DNA of 64,000 nt from Iodidimonas nitroreducens (GTDB lineage: Bacteria; Pseudomonadota; Alphaproteobacteria; Sphingomonadales; Rhodothalassiaceae): NCBI RefSeq assembly GCF_008579165.1, contig NZ_BKCN01000001.1; one strand, written 5' to 3'. Position 1 is the first letter of the stretch. Every line of letters begins with the position of its first letter. Below, piece by piece: positions 37,882 to 47,355 of this stretch. Both the position numbers and the translations under genes were made by a program. Below the pieces are notes generated by a model. The model was not told the origin of the DNA and made no database searches. It saw only the letters and a program-made list of their open reading frames with translations.

Positions 37882-39771
37882 ATGAGCGATAACCGCGAAC
37901 CCAATTCTGAACCCGGCCCTGAACCCAATTCTGAACCCGGCAGCCAAGCCAGTAATGTTCCCTATCGGGTTCTGGCGCGCACATATCGCCCGCAAACCTT
38001 TGAAGCCCTGATCGGTCAGGAGGCGATGGTCCGCACTTTGGGCAATGCCATTGCCGCTGGTCGGCTGGCCCATGCCTTCATTCTGACCGGGGTTCGCGGC
38101 GTCGGCAAAACCACAACCGCGCGGCTGATCGCCCGGGCGCTCAATTGCATTGGCCCCGATGGCAATGGCGGCCCCACCACAAGCCCCTGCGGCCAGTGCG
38201 ATCCCTGCACGGCGATTGCCGCATCGCGCCATGTGGATGTCATCGAAATGGATGCCGCCAGCCGCACCGGCGTTGATGATATTCGTGAAATCATTGATGG
38301 CGTGCATTATGCGCCGGTGTCTGCCCGTTATAAAATCTACATCATTGATGAAGTGCATATGCTTTCGAAAAATGCCTTCAATGCCCTTCTCAAGACTCTT
38401 GAAGAGCCGCCTGCCCACGTCAAATTCTTGTTTGCCACCACCGAAATCCGCAAGCTTCCGGTCACTGTTTTATCGCGCTGCCAGCGCTTTGATTTAAAGC
38501 GGGTGGATGCGCAGGCGATGATTGCCCATCTGAGGGGCATTTGCGAAAAGGAGAGTGCCGAGGCTGATGAAACGGCGCTGGCAATGATCGCCCGGGCCTC
38601 TGAAGGATCGGTGCGCGATGCGCTTTCTTTGCTTGATCAGGCGATTGCCCATGGCGGCGGCGCGGTACGCCTTGATGATGTGCGCGATATGCTGGGGCTG
38701 GCGGATCGGGCGCGGGTTCTCGATCTCACCAAAGCGGTGATGGCAGGCGAGTTGCCAGAAGCTCTCACCATCCTGCGCGGGCAATATGATCTGGGGGCCG
38801 ATCCGGCGGTGGTGCTGGGCGATATGCTCGATCTCATCCATTGGCTGACCCGGCTGAAGGTGATGCCCGAAGCCGGGGAAACAAGCGCCCCCGAAGCCGA
38901 GCGCCATCAGGGGGCCGAGATGGCCCAAAGCCTTGCCATGCCGCATCTGACCCGGGCATGGCAGATGCTCTTGAAAGGGCTGGATGAGGTGCGCCGTGCC
39001 CCCAGCCCGATTGCGGCGGCGGAAATGGTGCTGATCCGGCTGGCTTATGCCGCTGATCTGCCCAGCCCTGCCGATGTGATCCGGGCGCTGCAAAAAAACG
39101 ATGCCAAAAGCGGTGATGTCGCCCCATCATCAGGCCAGACCGCGCCCCCTTCTTCGCAAAATCAGCCCCAAAGCGCCCGCATTCTGGCCCTGAGGCCCGA
39201 TCATCAGGGCGCGGATACTGCCGCCGGTTCGCCGCCCGAACAGATGCCGCCCCAAAAGATGCAGCCCCGGCATGCCCCACCAAAAGATTTTGCGGCTCTG
39301 GTCCGCCTGTTTCATGCTGAAAAGGAAGGGGTGCTGGCAACAACCCTGAAAGATCAGGTGCGGCTGGTGGATTATCGCCCCGGGCGGCTGACGATCAATG
39401 TTTCAGACAAGGCCCCGCCCGATCTGGCGCGCCGGGTGCAAAGCTGCCTCCTTGCATGGACCGAAATGGCCTGGCAGGTGGTGATCAGCAATGAAGATGG
39501 TGCCCCCAGCTTGCGTGACAACGAACTGGAGCAGCAAAAACGCCAGCACGAAAATGCTTTGGCTGATCCTCTTGTCAGCGCCGTTCTCACGCAGTTTCCC
39601 GGGGCGAGGATCGTCGATATCCGGCCCCCCCATCGGATCGAACCATCGCTCGATGAACCGCCGGAGGGGGATGGATTTGATCCGTCCGATGGGCTATTTC
39701 CCGATGCGGGTTCATCGGATGATCTTTTGTTTCAAGGCCCGTCATTAAAGGGCAAGGAGAAGAATGCATGA
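37882..39771 (+). CDS. dnaX: DNA polymerase III subunit gamma/tau
   Basis: Clamp loader ATPase of 629 residues. The N-terminus starts with a duplicated PNSEPGPE-type peptide (two 24-bp DNA repeats, 37897-37944). Walker A GVRGVGKTTTARLI, zinc module CGQCDPCTAI, Walker B IIDEVHML, LKTLEEPP and sensor VLSRCQRFDLKR are all present. Domain III is followed by a Pro/Gln-rich tau tail. In this tail start, a run of seven A at 39092-39098 forms A-AAA-AAC in frame, with a -1 frame stop five codons later, which would yield a gamma-like product of about 411 residues. Ends overlapping ybaB. Confidence 0.95.
   Translation: MSDNREPNSEPGPEPNSEPGSQASNVPYRVLARTYRPQTFEALIGQEAMVRTLGNAIAAGRLAHAFILTGVRGVGKTTTARLIARALNCIGPDGNGGPTTSPCGQCDPCTAIAASRHVDVIEMDAASRTGVDDIREIIDGVHYAPVSARYKIYIIDEVHMLSKNAFNALLKTLEEPPAHVKFLFATTEIRKLPVTVLSRCQRFDLKRVDAQAMIAHLRGICEKESAEADETALAMIARASEGSVRDALSLLDQAIAHGGGAVRLDDVRDMLGLADRARVLDLTKAVMAGELPEALTILRGQYDLGADPAVVLGDMLDLIHWLTRLKVMPEAGETSAPEAERHQGAEMAQSLAMPHLTRAWQMLLKGLDEVRRAPSPIAAAEMVLIRLAYAADLPSPADVIRALQKNDAKSGDVAPSSGQTAPPSSQNQPQSARILALRPDHQGADTAAGSPPEQMPPQKMQPRHAPPKDFAALVRLFHAEKEGVLATTLKDQVRLVDYRPGRLTINVSDKAPPDLARRVQSCLLAWTEMAWQVVISNEDGAPSLRDNELEQQKRQHENALADPLVSAVLTQFPGARIVDIRPPHRIEPSLDEPPEGDGFDPSDGLFPDAGSSDDLLFQGPSLKGKEKNA
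39092..39125 (+). promoter_or_regulatory. Possible programmed frameshift / slippage site in dnaX
   Basis: Seven A residues set the heptamer A-AAA-AAC in the reading phase of dnaX (codons CAA AAA AAC). A slip of -1 reads CGA TGC CAA AAG CGG and then TGA. A weak 5-bp stem (TGATG/CATCA) follows about 14 bases downstream. Position after domain III matches where E. coli and Thermus make the short gamma subunit, by ribosomal or transcriptional slippage respectively. This is inference from sequence alone. Confidence 0.4.
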
Positions 39772-40090
39772 AAAATCTGGCCAAATGCTCAAGCAGGCAC
39801 AACAGATGCAGCAGAAAATGGCCGATATGCAGCAGGTGTTAGACAGCATCGAGGTGACTGGCCAAGCGGGTGGCGGCCTGGTGCGGGTGACCTTATCGGC
39901 CAAAGGGGATTTGCGCGGTCTTCATATCGATCCGTCGCTGCTCAAGGCCGAAGAGGGCGAAATTCTCGAAGATCTGATCAAGGCGGCGCATCATGATGCC
40001 CGGCAAAAAGCGCAGGAGCGCAGCCAGGAAGAAATGAAAAAAATCACCGGAGGGCTGAACCTGCCCGAAGGCATGCAATTGCCCTTCTGA
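39764..40090 (+). CDS. ybaB: Nucleoid-associated protein YbaB/EbfC family
   Basis: Small DNA-binding protein of about 108 residues, conserved between dnaX and recR. MLKQAQQMQQKMADMQQVLD and IEVTGQAGGGLVRVTLSAKGD, then EILEDLIKAAHHDA are family segments. As written it starts at ATG 39764 (MHEKSGQML). Adding one C near 39780 would instead let ATG 39768, which overlaps the dnaX stop as ATGA, read MKNLAQMLKQ, the usual family N-terminus. This may be a further base lost in a C run. Confidence 0.92.
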   Translation: MHEKSGQMLKQAQQMQQKMADMQQVLDSIEVTGQAGGGLVRVTLSAKGDLRGLHIDPSLLKAEEGEILEDLIKAAHHDARQKAQERSQEEMKKITGGLNLPEGMQLPF

Positions 40091-40097
40091 ACAGCAG

Positions 40098-40712
40098 ATG
40101 CCTGATCGCTTCACTCCTCCAGCCGCGCCGGTTGGTATCGATGGCCTTATCGCTTTGCTGGCGAAATTGCCGGGCCTTGGCCCGCGTTCGGCGCGTCGGG
40201 CAGTTTTGCAGCTCATCAAAAAGCGCGAAGGGCTGATGCAGCCTTTGGCCCGGGCTTTGGCAGATGTTGCCGAAAGCATCAAAATCTGCGGCCAGTGCGG
40301 CAATGTGGATGTTGTCGATCCCTGCGCCATCTGCCGCGATCCCCGCCGGGATGCCGGGCTTTTATGCGTTGTCGAAGATGTTGCTGATCTGTGGGCGCTG
40401 GATCGGGCTGGATTGTTTCGGGGGCGTTATCATGTTTTGGGGGCACTTTATCGGCCTCGATGGGTTGGGCCTGATGACCTGTCGATCCCGGCTCTGATCG
40501 CCCGGGCGCAAAGCCCCGATCTGCAAGAGGTAATCCTTGCCCTCAATGCCACGGTCGATGGCCAGACCACGGCCCATTATATCACCGATCGGCTGGCCGA
40601 TTGCGGGGTTGAGGTTACCGCCCTTGCCCATGGCCTGCCGGTGGGGGGCGAGCTTGATTATCTTGATGATGGCACTCTGGCCGCTGCTTTGAAGGCCCGC
40701 CGAAAATTCTGA
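40098..40712 (+). CDS. recR: Recombination mediator protein RecR
   Basis: RecFOR pathway protein loading RecA at gaps. The helix-hairpin-helix (LLAKLPGLGPRSARRAVLQLI), the C4 zinc finger (CGQCGNVDVVDPCAIC), the Toprim domain (LLCVVEDVADLWALDR, then VILALNATVDGQTTAHYI) and the C-terminal Walker B-like end (THE LAHGLPVGGELDYLDDGTL) are present. Length of 204 residues is normal. It completes the dnaX-ybaB-recR operon, starting 7 bases after ybaB. Confidence 0.96.
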   Translation: MPDRFTPPAAPVGIDGLIALLAKLPGLGPRSARRAVLQLIKKREGLMQPLARALADVAESIKICGQCGNVDVVDPCAICRDPRRDAGLLCVVEDVADLWALDRAGLFRGRYHVLGALYRPRWVGPDDLSIPALIARAQSPDLQEVILALNATVDGQTTAHYITDRLADCGVEVTALAHGLPVGGELDYLDDGTLAAALKARRKF

Positions 40713-40785
40713 GCGGCCGTCCCAATCTCATTCGATGCTCCGGATCAAGCCCGGGGCCACAAAGAAGAAAAATCAGGGCCAGCGA

Positions 40786-41259
40786 TCACAGATGATCCTG
40801 TAGCATGGCCACCAAAGGCAGATCGGCGGCGGGCATGGGATAATCCCCCAAACGCTGGGGCCGCACCCATTTCAGATCCTGCGCCACCAGGGGTCGGGGC
40901 TGGCCATCCCAATTGCGAATCAGAAACAAGGGCATCAGCAGATGAAAATCTGCATAGGAATGGGATGAGAAGCTGAAGGGCAACATGCACGATGGGCACA
41001 CATCGATGCCCAGTTCTTCATAAAGCTCCCGCGCCAGGGCGGCTTCGGGGATTTCGCCCCCCTCGATCTTGCCCCCGGGAAATTCCCACAAACCGGCCAT
41101 TGCCTTGCCTTCCGGTCTTTGGGCGATGAGCACCCGGCCATCGGCATCGATCAGCGCCCCGGCCACCACCTGAATGATCGGCAGGCGGCCGCTGAGATCA
41201 ATCGGCCGTGGGGGGCAGCTTTTGGATGATGCGGGTGCAGCCGCAGATGATGATCCCAT
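40786..41259 (-). CDS. mutT: 8-oxo-dGTP diphosphatase MutT family
   Basis: Nudix hydrolase of about 157 residues cleaning oxidised nucleotides. The Nudix box GGKIEGGEIPEAALARELYEE is preceded by VLIAQRPEGKAMAGLWEFPG, a hallmark of MutT, with W in the base-binding strand. The first 25 residues (Ser/Ala/Pro-rich) look non-conserved, so the real start may be internal, for example near the IIQVVAGALID strand. MutT commonly neighbours argJ in alphaproteobacteria; here a pilin-like gene, a small gene and a repeat lie between. Confidence 0.88.
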   Translation of the reverse strand: MGSSSAAAPASSKSCPPRPIDLSGRLPIIQVVAGALIDADGRVLIAQRPEGKAMAGLWEFPGGKIEGGEIPEAALARELYEELGIDVCPSCMLPFSFSSHSYADFHLLMPLFLIRNWDGQPRPLVAQDLKWVRPQRLGDYPMPAADLPLVAMLQDHL

Positions 41260-41341
41260 ATCAGCCCCTTCTCACGTCTTTGATTTTCATCGAATTGTTC
41301 GTTTAACGACATGGCAAGGATTGCTTGTCAGATTAAGCATC

Positions 41342-41560
41342 ATGACACAGCACTTTGCAGATTTGCAGGTTTTTCTGGCCCGCCTCATTCATGACAGGCG
41401 CGGCGTCACCATCCTTGAATATGGGCTGATTCTTGCGGTGATGTCTTTGGTGATTCTGGCTGTTGCCTCGCTTTTCGGCAGTGAGGTCATTGATAATTTC
41501 AATGCCTTGTCCGGCGCGGTGGAGCAGGCGGAAGCCGGAGGAGATGAACCGGCACCTTAA
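41342..41560 (+). CDS. Flp/Fap-type pilin protein
   Basis: A 72-residue protein with the Flp prepilin pattern: a charged leader, then RRGVTILEYGLILAVMSLVI where the class IV processing site precedes a Glu at position 5, followed by one hydrophobic helix and a polar tail (FGSEVIDNFNALSGAVEQA). The known function is a subunit of tight-adherence pili, processed by TadV/CpaA. No other tad/cpa gene is in the window, so the pilin stands alone here. Confidence 0.78.
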   Translation: MTQHFADLQVFLARLIHDRRGVTILEYGLILAVMSLVILAVASLFGSEVIDNFNALSGAVEQAEAGGDEPAP

Positions 41561-41595
41561 AGCCCCGATTCCGTTTTTTGTCGCGTCCGAAAAAA

Positions 41596-41808
41596 TCAGC
41601 GGCCGGCCTGCGCCGTTCTGGGGATCGCCACCGGCTCCTGTTTGCGATCGAGCATGGCTTTGCGCACGGCGGCCACTTCGCGGCGCATGGCTTCCAGTTC
41701 ATCATGCTGGCTGTGGTCTTTGGGCACGCGACCGCTCAACAGCGCTTCATCAAGGGCACATTCCACTTGTTGCAGCAAGATCAGATAGGCATCGGATGGC
41801 TTGGTCAT
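41596..41808 (-). CDS. Small hypothetical protein
   Basis: A 70-residue frame with a strong ribosome binding site (GGAGG nine bases before ATG 41808). It is helical and charged: AYLILLQQVECALDEALLSG, then HDELEAMRREVAAVRKAMLD. No family is recognised. An upstream in-frame start at 41973 would add a region without coding character. It is convergent with the pilin gene, 35 bases apart. Confidence 0.55.
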   Translation of the reverse strand: MTKPSDAYLILLQQVECALDEALLSGRVPKDHSQHDELEAMRREVAAVRKAMLDRKQEPVAIPRTAQAGR

Positions 41809-42044
41809 GATTGTTTCACCTCCAGACAGATAAGCATGTCGGTGGTCTCTATTCAAAAGCCGTGCCAGTTTTGAATCGGTCTGAAAATCCGCCTGAAAGT
41901 GGCCGATTGGGGATGCCGGGCCTCTATCCATAGGCCAAAAAGGTGACCCGCAAGGCAAAGACTGCCGATCCACCCGGCACCACCCGGCACAGAGTTCCCC
42001 CCAAAGAGAGAGTTTTGCCTCAAACAGGGTCGCCAGACCATGAG

Positions 42045-42152
42045 GCTAGAGCATTTTCCGATCAAAGTGGATCGGATCAAATGCTCTAACTATTTGTTTG
42101 AACGCGATTTCCTTGCCGCGTCGTGATCCCACTCCGCTCGAAATCGCTCTAG
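42045..42152. repeat. Alphaproteobacterial intergenic mosaic element (palindromic repeat)
   Basis: A roughly 108-bp unit with inverted ends (ctagagcattttc on the left, gaaatcgctctag on the right) and internal parts resembling the mosaic repeats scattered in Rhizobiales and other alphaproteobacteria: agagcatttt, gatc-rich palindrome, atgctctaac tatttgtttg, then a gatcccactccgctcgaaa-like 3' arm. The left half alone folds as agagcatt...aatgctct. It sits in the gap after argJ; no second copy was noticed in the window. Relation to RIME-type elements is from memory, not a search. Confidence 0.7.
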
Positions 42153-42172
42153 GGCTTTGAGGGTGGGCGTTT

Positions 42173-43411
42173 TCAGCTTCGATAATCGGCGTTGATCGAG
42201 ATATAGCCATGGGTGAGATCACAGGTCCACACCGTGGCCGCGCCTTCGCCCACCGCCACATCCACATGAATCGCGATATTTTGCCCGCGCATATGGCTGG
42301 CCGCAATCGCTTCGCTATAAGCGGGATGGCGGGCACCATCTTCGGCCACAAGCTGGTCGCCAAGCCAGATTTTAAGCCGGTCGCGATCCGCCTTTTGCCC
42401 CGATTTTCCGACCGCCATGATGATTCGCCCCCAATTGGGATCGCAGCCGGCAATGGCGGTTTTGATGAGCGGCGAATTGGCGATGGCAAAGCCGATGATC
42501 TGAGCGGCAGATTCGCTCTCGGCCCCGGTAATCCTGATGGTGATGAATTTTTGCGCCCCTTCGCCATCGCGCACCACCTGATGCGCCAGATCGATGAGCA
42601 CAGCCTTTAGCTGGCGGCGGAAATCATCGAGCCGGGGATCATCGGCGCGGCTGATGGGGGCATGGGTCACCCCACAGCCGCTGGCCAGCATCAGGATGCT
42701 ATCGCTGGTGGAGGTATCGGAATCAACGGTGATGCGATTGAAGCTTTGGCCAACCGCTTCGCGCAGCAGATCAATCAGCGCTTCGGGGGCAATGGCCGCA
42801 TTGGTGCAAATAAATCCCAGCATGGTGGCCATATCGGGTTGGATCATTCCCGATCCCTTGGCAATGCCGGTGATCACCACCTCATCCCCATCGATGCGGG
42901 CGCGGGCCGATGCCCCTTTGGGAAAGGTATCGGTGGTGGAAATGGCGCGGGCCGCCTGTTCCCAATCAGCGCTGTTGAAAGCCAGCCCCGGCAAAGCGGC
43001 CAGCAAAGGCGCTGGATCAAGGGGTTCGCCAATCACCCCGGTGGACGCCAGCGCAATGGCATCGGGGGTGCAGCCAAGATGGGCGGCATAGGCCCGGGCC
43101 AGCGTTTCATTGCACAGCGCCCCGGCTTTGCCGGTAAAGGCATTGGCATTGCCCGCATTCACCAGAATACCGGCCAGATGGCCCGCCCCATCGGGCAGCA
43201 CGCTTTTGCACCAATCCACCGCCGCTGACGGCATGAGCGAGCGGGTAAAAACCCCGGCCGCCGGGATCGGTTTTTCCGCGCGGATGGCCAGCAGATCGAC
43301 CCGCCCCTTATAGCGGGCGCCGGTTTCAGCCACCGCGAAAGCGATGCCCGGAACAGGGGGCAGGTCGGGAAAATGATCAGGTGCCAAAGGGGAGCGGGCA
43401 AGAACGGCCAT
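42173..43411 (-). CDS. argJ: Bifunctional glutamate N-acetyltransferase/amino-acid acetyltransferase ArgJ
   Basis: Arginine biosynthesis enzyme recycling the acetyl group from N-acetylornithine to glutamate. It is a self-processing Ntn-type protein: the cleavage site lies in DMATMLGFICTNA, where the Thr becomes the nucleophile of the beta chain. Other signatures are GILVNAGNANAFTG, ITGIAKGSGMI, and ITVDSDTSTSDSILMLASG, SPLIKTAIAGCDPNWGRI. ATG 43411 with AAGGA seven bases upstream is preferred; 43432 is an alternative. About 412 residues. Divergent from secA. Confidence 0.95.
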   Translation of the reverse strand: MAVLARSPLAPDHFPDLPPVPGIAFAVAETGARYKGRVDLLAIRAEKPIPAAGVFTRSLMPSAAVDWCKSVLPDGAGHLAGILVNAGNANAFTGKAGALCNETLARAYAAHLGCTPDAIALASTGVIGEPLDPAPLLAALPGLAFNSADWEQAARAISTTDTFPKGASARARIDGDEVVITGIAKGSGMIQPDMATMLGFICTNAAIAPEALIDLLREAVGQSFNRITVDSDTSTSDSILMLASGCGVTHAPISRADDPRLDDFRRQLKAVLIDLAHQVVRDGEGAQKFITIRITGAESESAAQIIGFAIANSPLIKTAIAGCDPNWGRIIMAVGKSGQKADRDRLKIWLGDQLVAEDGARHPAYSEAIAASHMRGQNIAIHVDVAVGEGAATVWTCDLTHGYISINADYRS

Positions 43412-43822
43412 CGATGATCCTTTAAAAGTCATGCACAAAACCCGGACGATGCGCGACAATGCGGCGAAAATCCGCCCGTCTTGCGTCGCTGTCACACGCC
43501 GCTGCCACATGCCGGGATACAGGCTTTTATCAGCCTTCTTTGGTCTTTTGAAAGGGCGAAATCAGGCGATCAGATGGCCCCTTCATGGCAGGGCTTTTGC
43601 GCGGCTTGGTTGACAGGGTCCAGCGCCCCGCTTATTTCCACAGGCACGATCTGTCAACGTCAATGGCTTTTCCGGTCAGGACAACTATCTTCAAGGCTGT
43701 TCAAAACGGCAAAAATAGCAGATTGGCAGATGGGTTTGGGCTCAGGTCCGGCCAAAGCTGAGCAGGATCGATAACAGTATGGCGCACAGCGATGATGATT
43801 TGCGTCTTTCAAGGGGTTGCAC
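43412..43822. other. Divergent spacer between argJ and secA
   Basis: About 410 bases with no supported gene. In many alphaproteobacteria a parvulin-type prolyl isomerase gene lies here; I see no trace of it. TTGACA at 43610-43615 followed 17 bases later by TATTTC is a weak candidate promoter for secA; the secA start has AAGGGG six bases upstream. Confidence 0.4.
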
Positions 43823-46556
43823 ATGATGGGTTTCGGCGCTTTTGCCAAAAAGATTTTCGGCTCGCGCAATGACCGGATCGTCAAGGGGCTGATGGCCCGC
43901 GTGGCGGCGATCAATGCCCTTGAGCCTGAGGTTGAAGCCCTTTCAGATGAAGCGCTGATGCAGCGCACTTCGGATTTCAAGGAGCGTTTGGCCAAGGGCG
44001 AAACCCTTGATCAGATCCTGCCCCACGCCTTTGCCACGGTGCGCGAAGCCGCGCGGCGCGGCCTTGGTCTGCGCCATTTCGATGTGCAGATGGTGGGCGG
44101 CATGGTTTTGCATGATGGCAATATTTCAGAAATGAAAACCGGCGAAGGCAAAACCCTTGTCTCGACCCTTGCCGCCTATCTCAATGCCCTGGAAGGCAAG
44201 GGCGTGCATATCGTCACGGTCAATGATTATCTGGCCCAGCGCGATAGCCAGTGGATGAAAAAGGTTTATGACCGTTTGGGCCTCAGCGTGGGGGTGATCG
44301 TCAATGGCTTGATGATCAGGAGCGCCGGGTCGCCTATGCTGCCGATATCACCTATGGCACCAATAATGAATTCGGCTTCGATTATCTGCGCGACAATATG
44401 AAATATCGTCTCGATCAGATGGTGCAGCGGCCCTTCAATTTCGCCATCGTCGATGAGGTTGATTCCATTCTGATCGATGAGGCCCGCACGCCCCTGATCA
44501 TTTCCGGGCCCACGGAAGATAAATCCGATCTCTATCTGAAAATAGATCGGCTGGTGCGTCGCCTTGAAGATCAGCATTATGAAAAAGACGAAAAGAACAA
44601 GACCATCGCCCTCACCGAAGCCGGTGCCGAGCATATCGAACAGATTCTCCGCGATCAGGGGCTTTTAAAGGGCGATAATCTTTATGATTATGAGAATACC
44701 GCCATCGTCCATCATGTGGATCAGGCCCTGCGCGCCCGGAAAATGTTCGAGGCCGATACCGATTATATCGTGAAGGATGGCAAGGTCGTCATCATTGATG
44801 AATTTACCGGACGGATGATGCCGGGTCGGCGCTGGTCGGGCGGGCTGCATCAGGCGGTCGAGGCGAAAGAAGGGGTGGAGATCCAATCGGAAAACCAGAC
44901 TTTGGCTTCGATCACCTTCCAGAATTATTTCCGCATGTACCCCAAGCTTTCGGGGATGACCGGCACGGCGGCCACGGAAGCGGCGGAATTTGCCGAGATT
45001 TACGGGCTTGATGTCATCGAGATTCCAACCAATCAGCCGGTACGTCGGGCCGATGATCATGATGAATTCTATCGCACCGCCGATGAAAAAAACCATGCCA
45101 TCGTCGAAGATATCCGTGATTGCCAAAAGCGCGGCCAACCGGTGCTGGTGGGGACGGTTTCCATCGAGAAATCAGAACAGCTTGCGGCGCTTTTGAAGAA
45201 AGGCAAAATCAAGCACAATGTGCTGAATGCCCGCTATCATGAGCAGGAAGCCAGCATCGTGGCGCAGGCCGGGCGCCTGGGCGCGGTGACCATTGCCACC
45301 AATATGGCCGGCCGGGGCACCGATATTCAATTGGGCGGCAATCTTGAGATGCGCATTCATGATGAAACGGCGGCCCTTGATGATGAAAGCAAGCGCGCCG
45401 AGCTGGTCAATCGCATCACCGCCGAGATCGAGCGGAAAAAGCCAAGGTTCTGGAGGCCGGCGGCCTTTATGTGATGGGCACCGAACGCCACGAATCACGG
45501 CGCATCGATAATCAGTTGCGCGGACGGTCGGGGCGTCAGGGCGATCCGGGTCGGTCGAAATTCTATCTGTCTTTGCAAGATGACATGATGCGCATTTTCG
45601 GGCCGGAACGCATGGATTCGATGCTGGTAAAGCTCGGCATCGAGGAAGGCGAGGCGATTGTCCATCCCTGGCTCAATCGGGCCATCGAAAAAGCGCAGGA
45701 AAAGGTGGAAGCCCGCAATTTCGAGATGCGCAAGCATGTCTTGAAATATGATGATGTGATGAATGATCAGCGTAAGGTCATTTTTGAACAACGCCGGGAA
45801 ATCATGGATCTCGATGATGTGGCGGAAACCGTCAAAGGCATGGGCGAGGATACCTGTTTCCATCTGATCGATAGCCATTGTCCGCCGAAAACCTACCCCG
45901 AACAATGGAATATCGAAGGGCTGCATGTGGATGTGCGGCGGATTTTGTCCCTTGATCTGCCGCTGGCCGAATGGGCGGGCGAAGAAGGCATCGATCGCGA
46001 CAAGATGACCGAGCGCCTTGAAACCGCGCTGGAACGGCATCTGGCCCAAAAAGCCACCCATTATGGGGCTAATGTCTGGCGGCAGGTGGAAAAAAGCCTG
46101 CTTTTGCAGATCATCGATCAGGAATGGAAAGATCATCTGGGCAATCTGGATTATCTGCGCCAGGCGGTGAATTTGCGCGCTCTGGCCCAGCGCAATCCGC
46201 TCAATGAATATAAGACCGAAGCCTTTTCCATGTTCGAAGCGATGCTTGGCCATGTGCGGGAATCGGTGACGCAGATGCTGTGCCATGTGGAATTGCAGCG
46301 CCCCGAAGCGCCACCCGAACCCCAGGCCCCCCAGCAGATGAATACGCGTCATGATGATCCCCATACCGGTCGCAATCTGGTGGATGATGGCGGCCATGCC
46401 GGGCGGGTGGTGAATGCCGGCGGGACAATTGCCGCGCGGCAGCCGGCGGCCCAGCCCGATCCCAATAATCCGGCAAGCTGGGGGCGGGTGGCCCGCAATG
46501 CGCCATGCCCTTGTGGTTCGGGCAAGAAATATAAGCACTGTCACGGCGTTTTGTGA
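43823..46556 (+). CDS. secA: Preprotein translocase ATPase SecA (two frameshifts)
   Basis: Motor of the Sec protein export channel, about 911 residues. Seen are Walker A MKTGEGKTLVST, DEVDSILIDEARTPLI, FQNYFRMYPKLSGMTGTA, TNMAGRGTDIQLGGN, DNQLRGRSGRQGDPG and the C-terminal zinc/SecB-binding motif CPCGSGKKYKHCHG. Two bases are missing: near 44311 (GGCTTGATGAT for GGCTTGGATGAT) and at 45434 (GAGCGGAAAAAG for GAGCGGGAAAAAG). Both restorations give exact family sequence (VNGLDDQERR; EIEREKAKVLEAGGLYV). ATG 43823 is preferred over 43826. Confidence 0.97.
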
Positions 46557-46795
46557 TCGCAGCATGCCGGGGCGGCGATACCGGGATTTTTTGCCGGAAA
46601 TGCCAGAGGGTTTTTTGCCTGAAATGAAAGAATTGCCCGTCCCTTGCTTGCACCTCAAAATCCCGTGTGCTAAGGGGTGCGCGCCCGACTGAGGAACATC
46701 TGTGTGATGGCCGCTTTGTGCGCCGGTTCGCTTTGTTTCAAAAGATCGTGTATCCATAGCCTTATAATCAAGATTTCCACTTGAGGAATAAACCG

Positions 46796-47353
46796 TTGCC
46801 CGCAGAAAAAGCGATCATATCAGGATTGTCCGGCCGTTATGCCACGGCTCTTTTTGCGTTGGCCCGCGAGTCCGCCTCGTTGGAGGCGCTGGCCCGTGAT
46901 CGGGCGCATCTCACGGCTTTTTTTGGTGAACAGCCGGGTTTGTTGTCTTTGGCGGCGTCCCCACTTTTGACCCGCAATCAGCAGGGCGCGGTGGTTGAAA
47001 CTTTGGCGACCCGGCTTGATTTATCGGCTCTGATGAAAAAATTTCTCGGCGTTTTGACCCGCAATCGTCGTCTTTCCATCCTGTTGGCGGTGCTGCGCGA
47101 TCTCAGCGCACTGGAAGCCGATCACAAGGGTGAGGTGACGGCGGATGTCCGCGTGGCCAGAGCGCTGACCAAAACACAAATGACGGCTTTGGAAGCCCAA
47201 TTGAAGTCGATTGCCGGGCGTGATGTGGCGATCAATGCGTCAGTGGATGAAAGCCTGATCGGCGGTCTCGTCGTCAGGATCGGCTCACGCATGATCGATA
47301 GCTCGATCGCCACCAAGCTCGACAGTCTTGAACGCGCCATGAAAGGGATTTGA
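46796..47353 (+). CDS. atpH: F1Fo ATP synthase subunit delta
   Basis: Stator subunit joining F1 to the b stalk, about 185 residues. SGRYATALFALA at the N-terminus, KKFLGVLTRNRRLSILLAVL in the middle and the C-terminal signature VDESLIGGLVVRIGSRMIDSS are clear. The start is probably TTG 46796, seven bases after GAGGAA. First gene of the atpHAGDC operon; its stop overlaps the ATG of atpA. Confidence 0.95.
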   Translation: MPAEKAIISGLSGRYATALFALARESASLEALARDRAHLTAFFGEQPGLLSLAASPLLTRNQQGAVVETLATRLDLSALMKKFLGVLTRNRRLSILLAVLRDLSALEADHKGEVTADVRVARALTKTQMTALEAQLKSIAGRDVAINASVDESLIGGLVVRIGSRMIDSSIATKLDSLERAMKGI

Positions 47354-47355
47354 TG

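Noticed and set aside
46557..46795. Gap between secA and atpH searched for atp genes or a small RNA
   Set aside because: No coding frame, hairpin with T-run or repeat was convincing; normal spacer.
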